Assembly: GCA_013397865.1 (NCBI GenBank)
Contig: VZTI01005303.1
Span: 50,113-114,112, forward strand
DNA: 64,000 nt
Direction: 5' to 3'
From: Struthidea cinerea
Lineage: Eukaryota > Chordata > Aves > Passeriformes > Corcoracidae
A program made the translations under genes and the position numbers. Below the pieces are notes generated by a model. The model did not search any database. It was not told the DNA's origin and worked only from the letters and a program-made list of their open reading frames with translations. Positions 33,030-43,190 of the stretch are shown piece by piece. Position 1 is the stretch's first letter; each line of letters begins with the position of its first letter.

Positions 33030-33400
33030 GGTGCTCGATGCAGGAAAAAAAGAATAAAAATGAAGTGAGACGGTATTATATTTCAATTAAAATGCCATGA
33101 AATTTTTGGCTGTGCTTTTTAATGTGATAATGTTAATTAAACCGAGCTCTCGTGTTCTGAAGTCTTATAAAACGTCTTGGAAAAGGATAAAAAATAATGG
33201 TAGGAATAAAATTGGGCTATTTATCTACCCTGAGATTAAAGGGCTTCTTGTTTCCTTTGTGAATTTAGATTTCCAGAATTAAATGAGTGTGAAGTAATGA
33301 TATTTTTCAGTAGAATCATTATCATTTTTATTGCAGTGGAATGTGTGCAGCATTTCACTGTTATTGTACTTAACCCACCTAATTGGGCCTCTCCTCTCCC
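33030..33400. promoter_or_regulatory. Candidate conserved noncoding island
   Basis: About 370 bp with low CpG and no repeats. It holds TTTCAATTAAAATGCC, GTGATAATGTTAATTAAACC (33124-33143), CTTATAAAACG, CTGAGATTAAAGGGC, GAATTAAATGAG and ATTATCATTTTTATTGC. The block is surrounded by GC-rich DNA. Confidence 0.33.
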
Positions 33401-34263
33401 TCAGCCGTGGGCTGTGCTCGTGTGGGGAACAGGCCCCAAAATGCAGCCTTTTCCACCAAATTCCTGCCAATCTGATTTTTCTGGAAGCTCTTCTCTCCTG
33501 GGGGATTTCAGGCAGTCGGTGCAGAGCTGTTACAGCTTAAATATCCCTCAGAATGGCCCAAAAATGCTTTTTAGCCTCTCCACAAGGCCTGGATTTGTAG
33601 TACATCCATACTTATGAAGTACAATACATAAAAACATACCTCAAACACAGTTTATTACGTAAATATATAAATATTTAAGGTGTGAACCACAAGTGGAGTC
33701 CCCAGCATGGGCAGGCCCAGGTGTGGAGCAGAAATGGGGACATTTGGGGACAAATCTGCCAGTTCCCTTTGGATGAAGCAATGATTGCTCGGAATTGCAC
33801 TGGGAAAAGTGATGAGGGGACACCGAGGGGCTGCTGTGGGCTCTGCGCCTGCACAAAACCAAAAACCTGCCACTGCACCAACCCTGCGGAGCAGGGCGGC
33901 TCCGGGGCCGGGCTGGGACACTGCGGGGAAGGCTTGGGAAGAGGGAAAAGCTCCTGATCCAGGTCCCAGCCTGGCCCAAGGGGCTGCTGCACTGCCCCTG
34001 ACCCTGGGCACTGCCCAGCCTGGCTCTGGCACCTTGGGACACCTCGGAGTCTGGGCTCTGAGGCACAGCCAAGCCCCGCTCGGGGTCTGCAGGGGCAGCT
34101 CCTGCTGTGGGCACAGCCTAAGGCACCCAAAAAAGGACAGTCCGGGGCATTTCCAGTTATTTTATTCACATTTGGAGGCCACTTTCCCACACGTGTGAGG
34201 AGAGCAGAGAATTCCTTCAGGGCAGCGCTGTCCCAGCCGAAGGGGACACACAGCAGGAATCCT
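33401..34263. other. Unique DNA, no gene seen
   Basis: 33600-33690 is AT-rich (AAATATATAAATATTTAAGG). 33830-34090 is GC-rich, and its long minus-strand frames have no recognised domain. Confidence 0.4.
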
Positions 34264-34575
34264 ATCCTGGAATCTCTTGGGTTGGAAAAGGCCTCTGAGA
34301 TCACCGAGTCCAACCATTCCCAGCCCTGCCAAGGCCACATCCACAGGGCTTTAAATCCCTGGAGAGATGGGGACTCCACCCCTGCCCTGGGCAGCTGTGC
34401 CAGGCCTGGACAACCCTTTCTGTGGAGAAATTTTCCCAATATCCAGCTTAAACTTCCCCTGGCACAGCTTGAGGCTGTTTCCTCTCCTCCTGTCCCTGTT
34501 CCCTGGGAGCAGAGCCCAACCCTCACCACACGTCCTGTCAGGGAGTTGTGCAGAGCCAGAAGGTCCCCCCTTATC
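34264..34575 (-). mobile_element. CR1 LINE 3' fragment, older subfamily
   Basis: Opens TATCCTGGAATCTCTTGGGTTGG, then GCCTCTGAGATCACCGAGTC and GGGGACTCCACCCCTGCCC. It continues with CTGTGGAGAAATTTTCCC, CTTCCCCTGGCACAGCTTG and TGTCAGGGAGTTGTGCAGAG. The last block overlaps the internal fragment at 32172, so both derive from the same subfamily. Confidence 0.92.
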
Positions 34576-35970
34576 ACATAAATCTGATTTCTCACCCCAC
34601 ATTAATGCATGCCTGGTTTATGGGAGTTAAAGGACAGGAGGAAGAAAGGAATCCTGTGGATTGGATTGTCCTGGTTATTGTTTGGGGACATCAAGAACAA
34701 ATAAGAGTGACAATGATCCCATAATTCTCACCAGGAAGTAAAATGGGGCTTTTTCTGCAGAATTCCGCATTTCCAGAAGCATCAGAAATTCGGAGTGATC
34801 ACAGAAAATAAATACACGTCCTTTTGCTGGCTGAGATGTTTCTTTGCCACAGTCCGGGATGTGTTTGATCTCCAGGACTTGATATCCATTTGTATCTCTA
34901 TTACCCTGAGTCAATGCCATCGTTTATATTTTCCTCCCTTCTTAGCAAGCTGCTTTGATTTTGTCAGTCATTGACCTTTGAAGATTTATCCAACCAAATT
35001 TGTAATGCTGGAGTGACAGCTGAGCTGGGCACGGAGCTCATCTGGAGCTGCTGGTTCCTCTCTCCAAGCTGGAGCAGAGAAATCCCAGCTCCCAGCCCAG
35101 AGAGGGGCAATAAAACTGGGCAATCATCCTGCGAGCTGGAGAGGAGATCTCTGCTGATGGCATAGATTTGTCAGCCTGACATTCTTTATTGCTCTTCAAA
35201 GTCCAGCCTCTGATGGGGACTTTGGGGCCAGAAGACTTTATGATGACAAGGCAGGGACGGGTCAGGAGTTCTCTGCCCTCGAGGCTTTGCTGCTGTTTTT
35301 CCTTCCACTCCATGCTCCGAGCAGAGGAAATGAAACGGAGGAGATTTATGCCATAAAGGAGAAGCTTCTTGGGCTCCTTCTGGCTCTTTCTCCTGACAAA
35401 CACACTCCCCCCACTCCTGACTCTCCCTCCAACTTCCTAAATTGCACTGGAAGAGGAAATATTTGGTCGGAGGGGTGGGACTGGCCCAGATCCGATGATT
35501 TCAGGATCTCACTCTTTAATTGCCTTGGCAAGGGGCACAGGGGGAGCTTTAGTGACAGAGGCACTGAACCAGAACAGATTTTCCTGTAATACCCAGATTT
35601 CAAAGTGGTTTTGCAATTCATGAAGCTGCTGCTCAACATCAAATGGGGTTTATAAGATTTTTACCTGCTCTAAGTGCCAAAGGCTCCTGAAGCTGAGCAT
35701 GCACAGAGCAGGCGAGGCTGGGGACTGGTCCTGGTGCTCCTGCTGTAGATCAGGAGTGACAGCAATGAGGTCAGGGATGGGCTAAGGTTGGTGACAGTGG
35801 CACTGGGGTGAAGCCCCCTGTCTGAGGCTGTCCTGAGTGGCAGCTGAGACAGACACAGGGTGGGCCAAATTTGGGTACAAATTCCACCTTAAAACTGTGG
35901 AGAGCACCTGGAGAGCACCTCCAGCAGGGCAGGAACTCCTTCTTGGGATTCCCTTCCTGCCTCCCCAGAG
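34576..35970. other. Unique DNA, no gene seen
   Basis: Mixed composition. AT-richer at 34660-34990. No CR1, tandem array or coding exon recognised. Confidence 0.4.
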
Positions 35971-36205
35971 ACCATGGAATCACAGTGGCTGGGTTCATGG
36001 AATGGCAGTGGTTGGGTTGGAAAGGATTTAAAAGATCATTTCATTCCACCCCTGCCATGGGCAGCGACACCTTCCACTGTCCCAGGGTATTCCAGCCTGG
36101 CCTTGGACACTTCCAGGGATCCAGGGGCAGCCACAGCTGCTCTGGGAACCTGTGCAAGGGTCTCCCCACCCTCACAGGGAAGGATTTTCCCCGATATCTG
36201 CTGCG
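35971..36205 (-). mobile_element. CR1 LINE 3' fragment
   Basis: Contains CATGGAATCACAGTGGCTGG, GGTTGGGTTGGAAAGGATTT, CCACCCCTGCCATGGGCAGC, CAGGGATCCAGGGGCAGCC and CCCACCCTCACAGGGAAGG. The tail region is partly duplicated (TCATGGAATGGCAGTGG). Confidence 0.92.
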
Positions 36206-36329
36206 GGAATCTTCCCCTCCGTGAACCATTTGCTCATTTGCAACCTCCAAGCACAACCAGCGCTTGGGGAACCTCAATCCCAGAGTTTCCTGTGGTGATG
36301 TCTGAGTGAATAACTAAAGCCTGATACCC

Positions 36330-36440
36330 ACTGTTAATCACACCGAATCAATGCTCCACAAGGAGGAGGTTTAAACTGCATTTTTAACGCATCGCTGCCT
36401 ACATTGGAAAGACTCATTAGCCCTCAAATCTATCAGTGCA
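36330..36440. promoter_or_regulatory. Candidate regulatory patch
   Basis: Contains CACTGTTAATCACACCG, CTCATTAGCCC and CATTTTTAACGCATCG. Short and repeat-free. Low confidence. Confidence 0.18.
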
Positions 36441-36799
36441 GCCTGGAACTCCAGAGGAACTCCTGGATGGGATCAGTGATGCCAGTGGAGGAGGGAAGGA
36501 CGGAACGGTGAGAGGGAGGGGAAAGGGGTTAAACAAAACAAAGCCTTTAGGAACTATTTTGCCTTTCCTCTAAGACACAGACAGCCTCCTTCGGTGTGTG
36601 CGGCGGTGATTTCGGAGGGATTCTCGGGGTCTGGAGAGGTTTTCAGCTGAGCTGTTGCTCCAGGACCACAAGAGGGCAATGGAGAATGGAGCCGGAGCCG
36701 TGCCCGGGCTGTGAGGGGAGCAGGAGGTGCCTCGGTGCTGTGCCCACCTGCCCTGACGGCACCCACAAAATGCCACGAAGCGGAGAAAGAGATGCAGGG
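36441..36799. other. Unique DNA, no gene seen
   Basis: Purine-rich at 36487-36530, then GC-rich. No recognised feature. Confidence 0.4.
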
Positions 36800-37220
36800 T
36801 GCCAGTCAGAGCGCCTGGGTTTCCAGCAGGGCTTTTCGGGAGTCGAGGAGGCATTATCCAAATGAAACATCTGTCTGCCGCGGAGCCAGGCTCCCCAAAT
36901 CCCGTTAGGCCCCGGCAGCCGGGCCGGGCTCGCTGCCTTCTCCGAGAGGTGCGTGGCACAATATCGATCTCCGGGCTAAGTGTCCTAATGAAACACAAAT
37001 CTGCTGTCATTTGCAGAGCCATCTGTCACCAGGAGACGTGAGAAGTGCCACAAGCAGAACAATAACTGTGATTCAATTGGAGAATCCAGCCCCTCGCAGC
37101 GGGCACAAAGCGCGGGGCCCAGGCCGCGGCCTCTGGGGTCGATGGTGTTTTCTGTGTTCAGCCTCATCAAAGGGCAATAAAGAAACCAGTCAACGGAGTA
37201 TTAAAGGGATTTCCAATTAC
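36800..37220. promoter_or_regulatory. Candidate conserved regulatory element with TCF/LEF site
   Basis: A mixed GC/AT block with retained CpGs. It holds GGCATTATCCAAATGAAAC, ATCGAT (36963-36968), CCTAATGAAACAC, ATAACTGTGATTCAATTGG, a perfect TCF/LEF-type ATCAAAGG (37166-37173) and CAATAAAG (37175-37182). The dense motifs and lack of repeats suggest an enhancer. Conservation and activity are inferred. Confidence 0.33.
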
Positions 37221-37299
37221 AGGGAAGGCACTTGTTGCACGAGGCCTCTTTAGGCTGGTGGGGTGATTTAGAAGCCGTCTGCATGGCTGGGGCAGAGCC

Positions 37300-37420
37300 G
37301 TTTAATGCTCTGCCGTCCCCCAGAACGGGAGGAGCTGCTGGCGGAGGAGCAGAGCGGGACGCGGCGGCGCTGGGTTAGCGCAGAGCTCACCGCCGGCGCT
37401 CCCCAGGCCTCCGGTGGGGC
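37300..37420. promoter_or_regulatory. Short CpG-dense cluster
   Basis: About eleven CpGs in 105 bp, including GGGACGCGGCGGCGCTGG and CCGCCGGCGCTCC. It is too short for a standard CpG island but stands out locally. It lies between two AT-rich candidate elements. Confidence 0.3.
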
Positions 37421-37439
37421 AGGACTCCCCCACTCGGGA

Positions 37440-37560
37440 GTTTTCAGCAAAATTAATCCAAATTAACGTCTCCGGCGGGTTGGTTAAACCACATTAGCAG
37501 CTCATTCCCAGTGAAGATGGGCTTGATTCAATTGAGCCGAGTTCAGTTTCACTCTGGTTC
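37440..37560. promoter_or_regulatory. Candidate regulatory patch
   Basis: Contains CAAAATTAATCCAAATTAACG, GGTTAAACCACATTAGC and GATTCAATTGAGCC. Repeat-free. It continues the cluster that starts at 36800. Confidence 0.22.
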
Positions 37561-39410
37561 ATCGGAGCACTGCAGTATTTGCTCCTGTCCCTGGGACACG
37601 GCTCAGGCACAGAGTCTGTGCTGCTGAGGGCTGGACAGAGCAGGGCTGGGGCACTGAAGGGACAGGGAAATGCTCCAGAGGTGGCTCCCAGCCCCATTTT
37701 TCAGTTGTTTCTCCCTGAGCTGCAGCTCTCTGGGCACAGCTGCATCCAGGCTGTGCTGCTCCCTGCTCAGCCAGGCCCTCGGGCATCTCTGAGTGCTCTC
37801 TCTGGTGGGACTTCCATGGCCCCTCATGCCTGGGTGTCTCTGTCCCTCATAATCCTTCTTTTCTGCTCCTCCACCACAGACCTGCGAGGACCAGACCGGT
37901 TTCAGCACAGCCAGAACGGCTGCTGGGGCTGCCCTTGGTGCCCCCCAGTTGTGCTGCTCACCCCCAGGAAACAGGAACAGGAGAATCCCTCCAAAATCTC
38001 CAATTCCCTTTCCTCAGTCCCCCTGTCACTGTTGTGTCCCTCTGTTTGTCCCCTCTTCATGCAGCAGCAGTGACCAACAACCGCAGCCCATCTTAGAGGG
38101 GCAGCAAAACCTCATTGGGGGCAGCTTTCTGAGCAGCCTTTGGCCCCTGCGTGGGGGAAATGCTGGGATGCCAGGAGAGAGCGATCTGTGTCCCCAGAGC
38201 TGAGCTGTGGCCCAGGGAGGAGCACCCAGGGGCTGGGACTGTCCCCAGGGAGGGACCAGAGCTGTCTCCCCCAGCCTGAGGGAGCAGCCTGGCCATGGGC
38301 ACGCTAGGAGCAGCAGTGCGCACTGCCAGGAATTATCCTCTGGTTTGTGCTTGGCTTTATTTTCTGTAAGAAAGATAAAACCAACACCTGTGCAGAGGAG
38401 CCAGAGGAGAGCTGGGATCTCCACAGGGCTGATAAACACAACCTGGAGCAGGAGAAAAGGGGAGAACCACTCTGATTGTGCCCCAGCCTCAAAGCAAACC
38501 CCGCCGCAGCCACAGGCTGCCTCCTCTCCCTGCTCCATTGTTTTATCCCTTCACAGTGCCATATCTGGGCTTTGCAGCGCTGCCACTCGGGCCACAGACC
38601 CCTCGGGAAGCACCATGGGAATGCGGGGCTGTGCGCTCTGCTGGGCTGGCTGAGATAATGGATGTCCAAATTATTTTTTTGGAAGCTTTTCCTGAAGTGT
38701 TTATCTGGCAGGCCCAGGCTGTGGGATCGATGTGCTGCCGTGAGCTCGCTCGCTTTCCATCTCGGCAGCTTTTCTGCGGGAGAGGCTGGGCTGGAGCCTG
38801 GCTGGCGACAGGCCCTGACGAGCCAGGTTCTGTTCTCTTTGACAGCCCTCCAGAACATCCTGTGTCGTTTTGTAGGTATCAAAGCTTGGACTCCCTCACA
38901 AAACCGGGATATTTTCCTGTTAATCGAAGGTCTCTCTCATCCAGCTGATGATCCCTATTAATGACCCCGCACCTGGTACCAATCCAGGCTGGTTTTTTTG
39001 AGGGAACCAATTAGTGAAGATGGATTTGATTAATCTTCCTCTGGCAGAAGAGAATCAGAGCATTGGATTCTTGTGGATTGGGGTGGTTTGAGCCATGTGG
39101 GGACTGATGGGGGAAAAAAATAACTGGGAACGCTCCTGGTAGAGAGACCCCACTTTGCCAGCCCTGGCAGAGAGGGGAGGAGAGGAGAGGAGCCATTCCT
39201 GGTGAGAGGCTCAGCCTGACTTCCCTAGAACTCCTGAATGGAGCACCTGGAGCCCTGGGACAGGCACAGAGAGGAGAGAGGGAGCTGGGCTGTGCTGGGA
39301 AGGAGATCTGGAAGGAGGGAGGGCTCTCGCTGCAGGAGGACAAGGGGCTGTGGTGGAGCCATGCCAGGCCCACAGGGCACGCTCTGCCTGAGCTTTTCCA
39401 TGGCAGACCC
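37561..39410. other. Unique DNA, no gene seen
   Basis: GC-rich with several long frames (for example 37579-38073 and 38304-38882), none with recognisable protein content. GGAGAGGAGAGGAG lies near 39176-39191. Confidence 0.4.
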
Positions 39411-39511
39411 ACCACTGGCATAACTGCCCTTTCCCTGGCGTGATCACCACTGGAATAACTGCCCTTTCCCCGGCATTCCACCCTTGGAATAACTGCCCTC
39501 TCCATGCAGGT
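39411..39511. repeat. 35-bp minisatellite, three units
   Basis: CCACTGGNATAACTGCCCTTTCC recurs at 39412 and 39447, with a diverged third unit starting near 39481. Periods are 35 and 34 bp. Confidence 0.85.
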
Positions 39512-39589
39512 CCTTGCCATTGGTGCAGGACATCCCAGCCCAGCTCCAGTGCTCAGCCCCTCTCCAGAGGCTCCAGCACCAGCACCACA

Positions 39590-39910
39590 GCTGGAAATTC
39601 CATTTAATTCCTGCGTTGTTTGTCAGTATTTTTCTGTCTGGTATTAAATGAACATAATTAGTGCAGCTTAAAAATGAAGGAAGCTCTTTCATGCAGCTGC
39701 TGTCCGAGTATTTCCCCCTGAGTTTCCAAAGCTGTTATTCCCTTCTCTCCTGCCATTGGAAATAATCCCTTGAAAGCCTGGAAGTGGAAGGTGCCGCCTG
39801 CCTCTGCAATTGTTTTTCTTTGTTATGTTGCTCAAACAAAGAGTAAAACATGCACTTGAAGGCTCTGTGACTTTTATTTTAGATTAAGGGGAATAAACAA
39901 AGAATGAACA
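39590..39910. promoter_or_regulatory. Candidate AT-rich regulatory region
   Basis: Contains CCATTTAATTCC, GGTATTAAATGAACATAATTAG, GGAAATAATCCC, CTTTTATTTTAGATTAAGGGG and GAATAAACAAAGAATG. No repeats. Motif-based. Confidence 0.25.
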
Positions 39911-40879
39911 AATCTTAAACTCTCTGGGAGAGGAAGCATCTGATCAGTGCCTGAGCCAAGAGCTGCTACAGCAACAGCTCATGCTGCTGTGCTTTGTTCA
40001 GAACCACCCAAAAATGAAACCCCTGAGGTGACTTTGCTCTTCCTGAATATTCAGAGCCTGCAGAGACCCAGCAGGGCTCGTTTGCTGTGCATCCCTCCCT
40101 CTGTTACCCCTCACGGCTGATAAACATCCCCAGCATCTCCACGGGGCTGGATTCCACATCTCCAGACGTGCCCCAAAACAAGGCGGGTGTTCTGGAAGTC
40201 ACGGCAAGGTCGTGCTTGGGAAGACACCTCAGGAAGCCCTGAGTGCACTTTGCCATTTGCACGACCCTTTGGCTGGTCCCTGAGCGTCCTGGATCCACTG
40301 GGGTCTATAAAATCTCCAGGAAAATGAGAGTTTCTTTGGAGGAGCTGATGCTTGGGGGTTTTTGGAAAGCAGCTGTTGTCTGCTGGATCTGCTGGAGCCT
40401 GGAATGAGCAGGAGCAGTGTGGGGGCAGCTCTGGGGAGGGGGTGCTCTCCCTGCCAGCCCCGAGGGAACCCCGAGCTCACAGCCAGGCTCTGGAGCACCT
40501 GAGGGCAGCCCCTGGTCCCGAGTTTATCAAAGCTGCCAAGGTTTGATACCAGAGGTGCTGCTCCTCTGATGGGCTGGTGTCCTTGAGGACCGTGCTGGGT
40601 CACAAACACCGGGAGAGGAGCTGAGGTTCGGGTCTGAGCTGTGAGAGAACCATCCCCCGTCAGATGTTGCTGTGTCTGGCTCTGTCTCCTGACAGCTCAT
40701 CCTGAAGTGATGCAATTCCAAAGCTCAAATTTCTGCTGCTTGGAGTTTTTTTAAACACTGTTATCTCCATTATTCTGCTGCTAACAAGCTGTGGCCTCGC
40801 TTTCTGGGGGCACGGGCAGGGATGGGCTCCCTCCCTTGCCCAAAACCTTTTTGTTCCCCTCTGATTCCCTCCATCTCTT
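39911..40879. other. Unique DNA, no gene seen
   Basis: Mixed composition, nothing recognised on either strand. Confidence 0.4.
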
Positions 40880-41230
40880 TCCATAAACTCTAAACCCATG
40901 ACTGACAGCCCAATTTAAACTTAATGTTTAGTATTGCAATCAGGAGCAATATTTTGTGTTTGCTTTTTGAAGTGAGGAGAAAGGGTGGCAGCATTTGCCT
41001 CCTCGCAATCCTTTCACCCTCAAAAGGGAACACATCCAGCAAAGTGAAATTTTGCTGGCGAAGAAGAAAAAGAAAAGGAGAAGGGGGGATAAAAAAGCCG
41101 AGATTAACATCCTTTAAAATGTTCCTGTTTACTCCTATCGTCTCAGAGCTAACTTTAAATAGGATAAAATGATCCTTTAATCCCCTTTATCTTCTTAAGA
41201 GCTGCTGTAAAAGATCTACTTGACATTTGA
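40880..41230. promoter_or_regulatory. Candidate AT-rich regulatory region
   Basis: Contains CCAATTTAAACTTAATG, GTATTGCAATC, GAGCAATATTTTG and CTTTAAATAGGATAAAATG, plus a purine tract at 41057-41091. No repeat match. Confidence 0.22.
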
Positions 41231-41998
41231 GAAACGAAAAAAACCCAGGTCTCGTAATATTCCTCAGAAATGGTGGATGGGAGAGATTTGAGTTGAACAA
41301 AAGGGGAAGATTTGGCTCCTGAGCTGGGCAGAAACTCCTGTGGGCTCTGCTGGGGGATCCCACAGGGCAGGAGCACATCCCTGGAGCTGCCTGGTTTGCC
41401 AGGACAGGCGCATGGCAGGGGGTTGGATCCTGAGGGCTCCTTGGAAATCCATCTGATGCCAGGAGAGGAGGCTGGGAGATGTTTTCCTTGCTCAGGAGAA
41501 GAGGCTGGGAGAAGTTTTGATGCCAGATGGGAGAAGAGCTTTTACTTGAGACACATTTTCCCCTGGGAGAAGCCAGGGAGTCTCACTCAGCCTCAGTTTG
41601 TGTTCAGGGCTGGTTTGTGCCCTCAAACACGGGTATTTTATTTTTGCAGGAGCTCTGTTCCCATTTGCATCCTGACTGAAAAATAAAAATTACAATTGGA
41701 ATAAAAGCATCTCGATACCATTATTCGGGGAAAGAGAAAGTGGAGAGTCCTTTCCAACCCCAGTCTTTGTGCCCGTGGCTGCTTCTCCTGCACGGTATCG
41801 GAGCTGACGGAATGAGGGGACTCCAGTGGCTTTCCCAGCTTTCCTGGGCAGAGGGGCGCAGTGGGGGACACTCCCTGTAGGATGTGCAGGAACTTCCCCC
41901 CCCGTTGCTGATTCCAGCACAGCCAGCCCAGGGCCACAACCTCGGCGTCTTTCCCCGCATCAGGGAGATTCCCTGTGCTTCCGACCCCTGGGAATGTG
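41231..41998. other. Unique DNA, no gene seen
   Basis: Loose internal repeats of GAGGCTGGGAGA at 41468 and 41502. AT-rich at 41670-41720. No gene recognised. Confidence 0.4.
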
Positions 41999-42060
41999 CA
42001 GGGACAGAGCCACTGGGATCATGGAAAAGGGCCCTAAACATCACCTCGTTCCAGCCCCCA
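41999..42060 (-). mobile_element. Possible short CR1 3' remnant
   Basis: GATCATGGAAAAGGGCCCTAA followed by CATCACCTCGTTCCAGCCCC resembles the first 55 bp of antisense CR1 copies and then loses similarity. Confidence 0.4.
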
Positions 42061-42339
42061 AACGGCTCCAAGTCACCAGAGACACAAAAACTACTCAGTG
42101 CCTCAAACCAAGGGATTTGGGATGCTGGAAAAACGAGGGAATGCTCCTCCACTGCAGGGAAATGCCGGAGTTCCAACACAGCAATGTTTGGGGAAGAAAA
42201 AATATTTTATCATAGGAGTTAGAAAATGCAAATGAGTGTCTGGAGGGTGTTTTTGGAGAGCATTGAAGCAGGTTGAGGACTCACTTCTCCTTTTTAAATC
42301 TCCTCTGCTTCCAAGCTCCATCTTTCAGTGCCTTTCAAA

Positions 42340-42790
42340 ACTGGGTCTTTTATTAACGAGAGTTAAATTGCATAACACTGAAAAAAGAATTTCAAATAAT
42401 TACTTCCTAACCCCGTTTGCAAAGCCCTGAAGCACGAGGCTTTATTACCCTTATCTTAACTTTCTTAACTACTAATGTTTGAGCAGTTAGGAAATTATCC
42501 CTTCCCCTCGGAACTTCCAGCTGCAGTTATTTTTGCCACACTTTTATTAGCCCGCCGCACATTGATAATAATCGCAGCATATTGAGGTGTTTCAGCAGGA
42601 GACATTAAGGCCAATCAAGTGAATAATTCAACATTTTCAGAATTGTCTGAACACAAATTTACACAATAGCCTGTGACAAAGGAATCTTCGGGGGACGATC
42701 AAATAAATAACAGTCATTTCTCAAGAAGGCTGCAACACTTTCAAAAGAACAATCCCGGCCCCTTTTTTAATGCCATGCTGTAATTATCCA
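42340..42790. promoter_or_regulatory. Strong candidate conserved noncoding element
   Basis: About 450 bp with no repeats. It holds TTATTAACGAGAGTTAAATTGC, CAAATAATTACTTCC, TTACCCTTATCTTAAC (GATA core on the minus strand, 42450-42455), GAAATTATCCC, TTTTATTAGCCCGCCGC, GATAATAATCGC, CCAATCAAGTGAATAATTC and CTGTAATTATCC. The uninterrupted motif-rich texture is the best example of an enhancer-like block here. Not verified by alignment. Confidence 0.4.
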
Positions 42791-42943
42791 TGGAATGTGG
42801 CAGCTGGAGAGCTCTGGAGCTGAGCTCTGCAAAGTTCTCCTGTGCTGCTTTGGGGAGAGGCAGCTCCTGCCAGCAGAGATCCCAGATTCCTTCAGCCCTG
42901 CACCTGGATCTTCCCATTTATTGGGCAAAAAATATAAAAGTAT

Positions 42944-43190
42944 AGAGTGGTTTGGGTTGGGAGGACCTCACAAGTGGCAGGGACATTTTCCACCATCCCA
43001 GGCTGCTCCAACCCAGCCTTGGACACTTCCAGGGCTCCAGGGGCAGCCACAGCTCCTCTGGGAATTCCATCCTAGCCCCTCCCTATTTTCTCAGGGAACA
43101 ATTCCTTCCATATTTCTCGCCCTAAATTCCCCTCTTGCAGTTTGAACCCATTACTCCCTGTCCTATGGCCACAGTTCCTGATGAATATTA
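42944..43190 (-). mobile_element. CR1 LINE 3' fragment
   Basis: Opens AGAGTGGTTTGGGTTGGGAGG and carries GGCAGGGACATTTTCCACC with a deletion in the CCATGGCAGG area. It then shows CTCCAGGGGCAGCCACAGC, CTCAGGGAACAATTCC and TTTGAACCCATTACTCCC. Diverged from the young copies. Confidence 0.92.

Noticed and set aside
33675..34595. 306-codon minus-strand frame
   Set aside because: It runs through a CR1 and GC-rich unique DNA. No domain or splice evidence.
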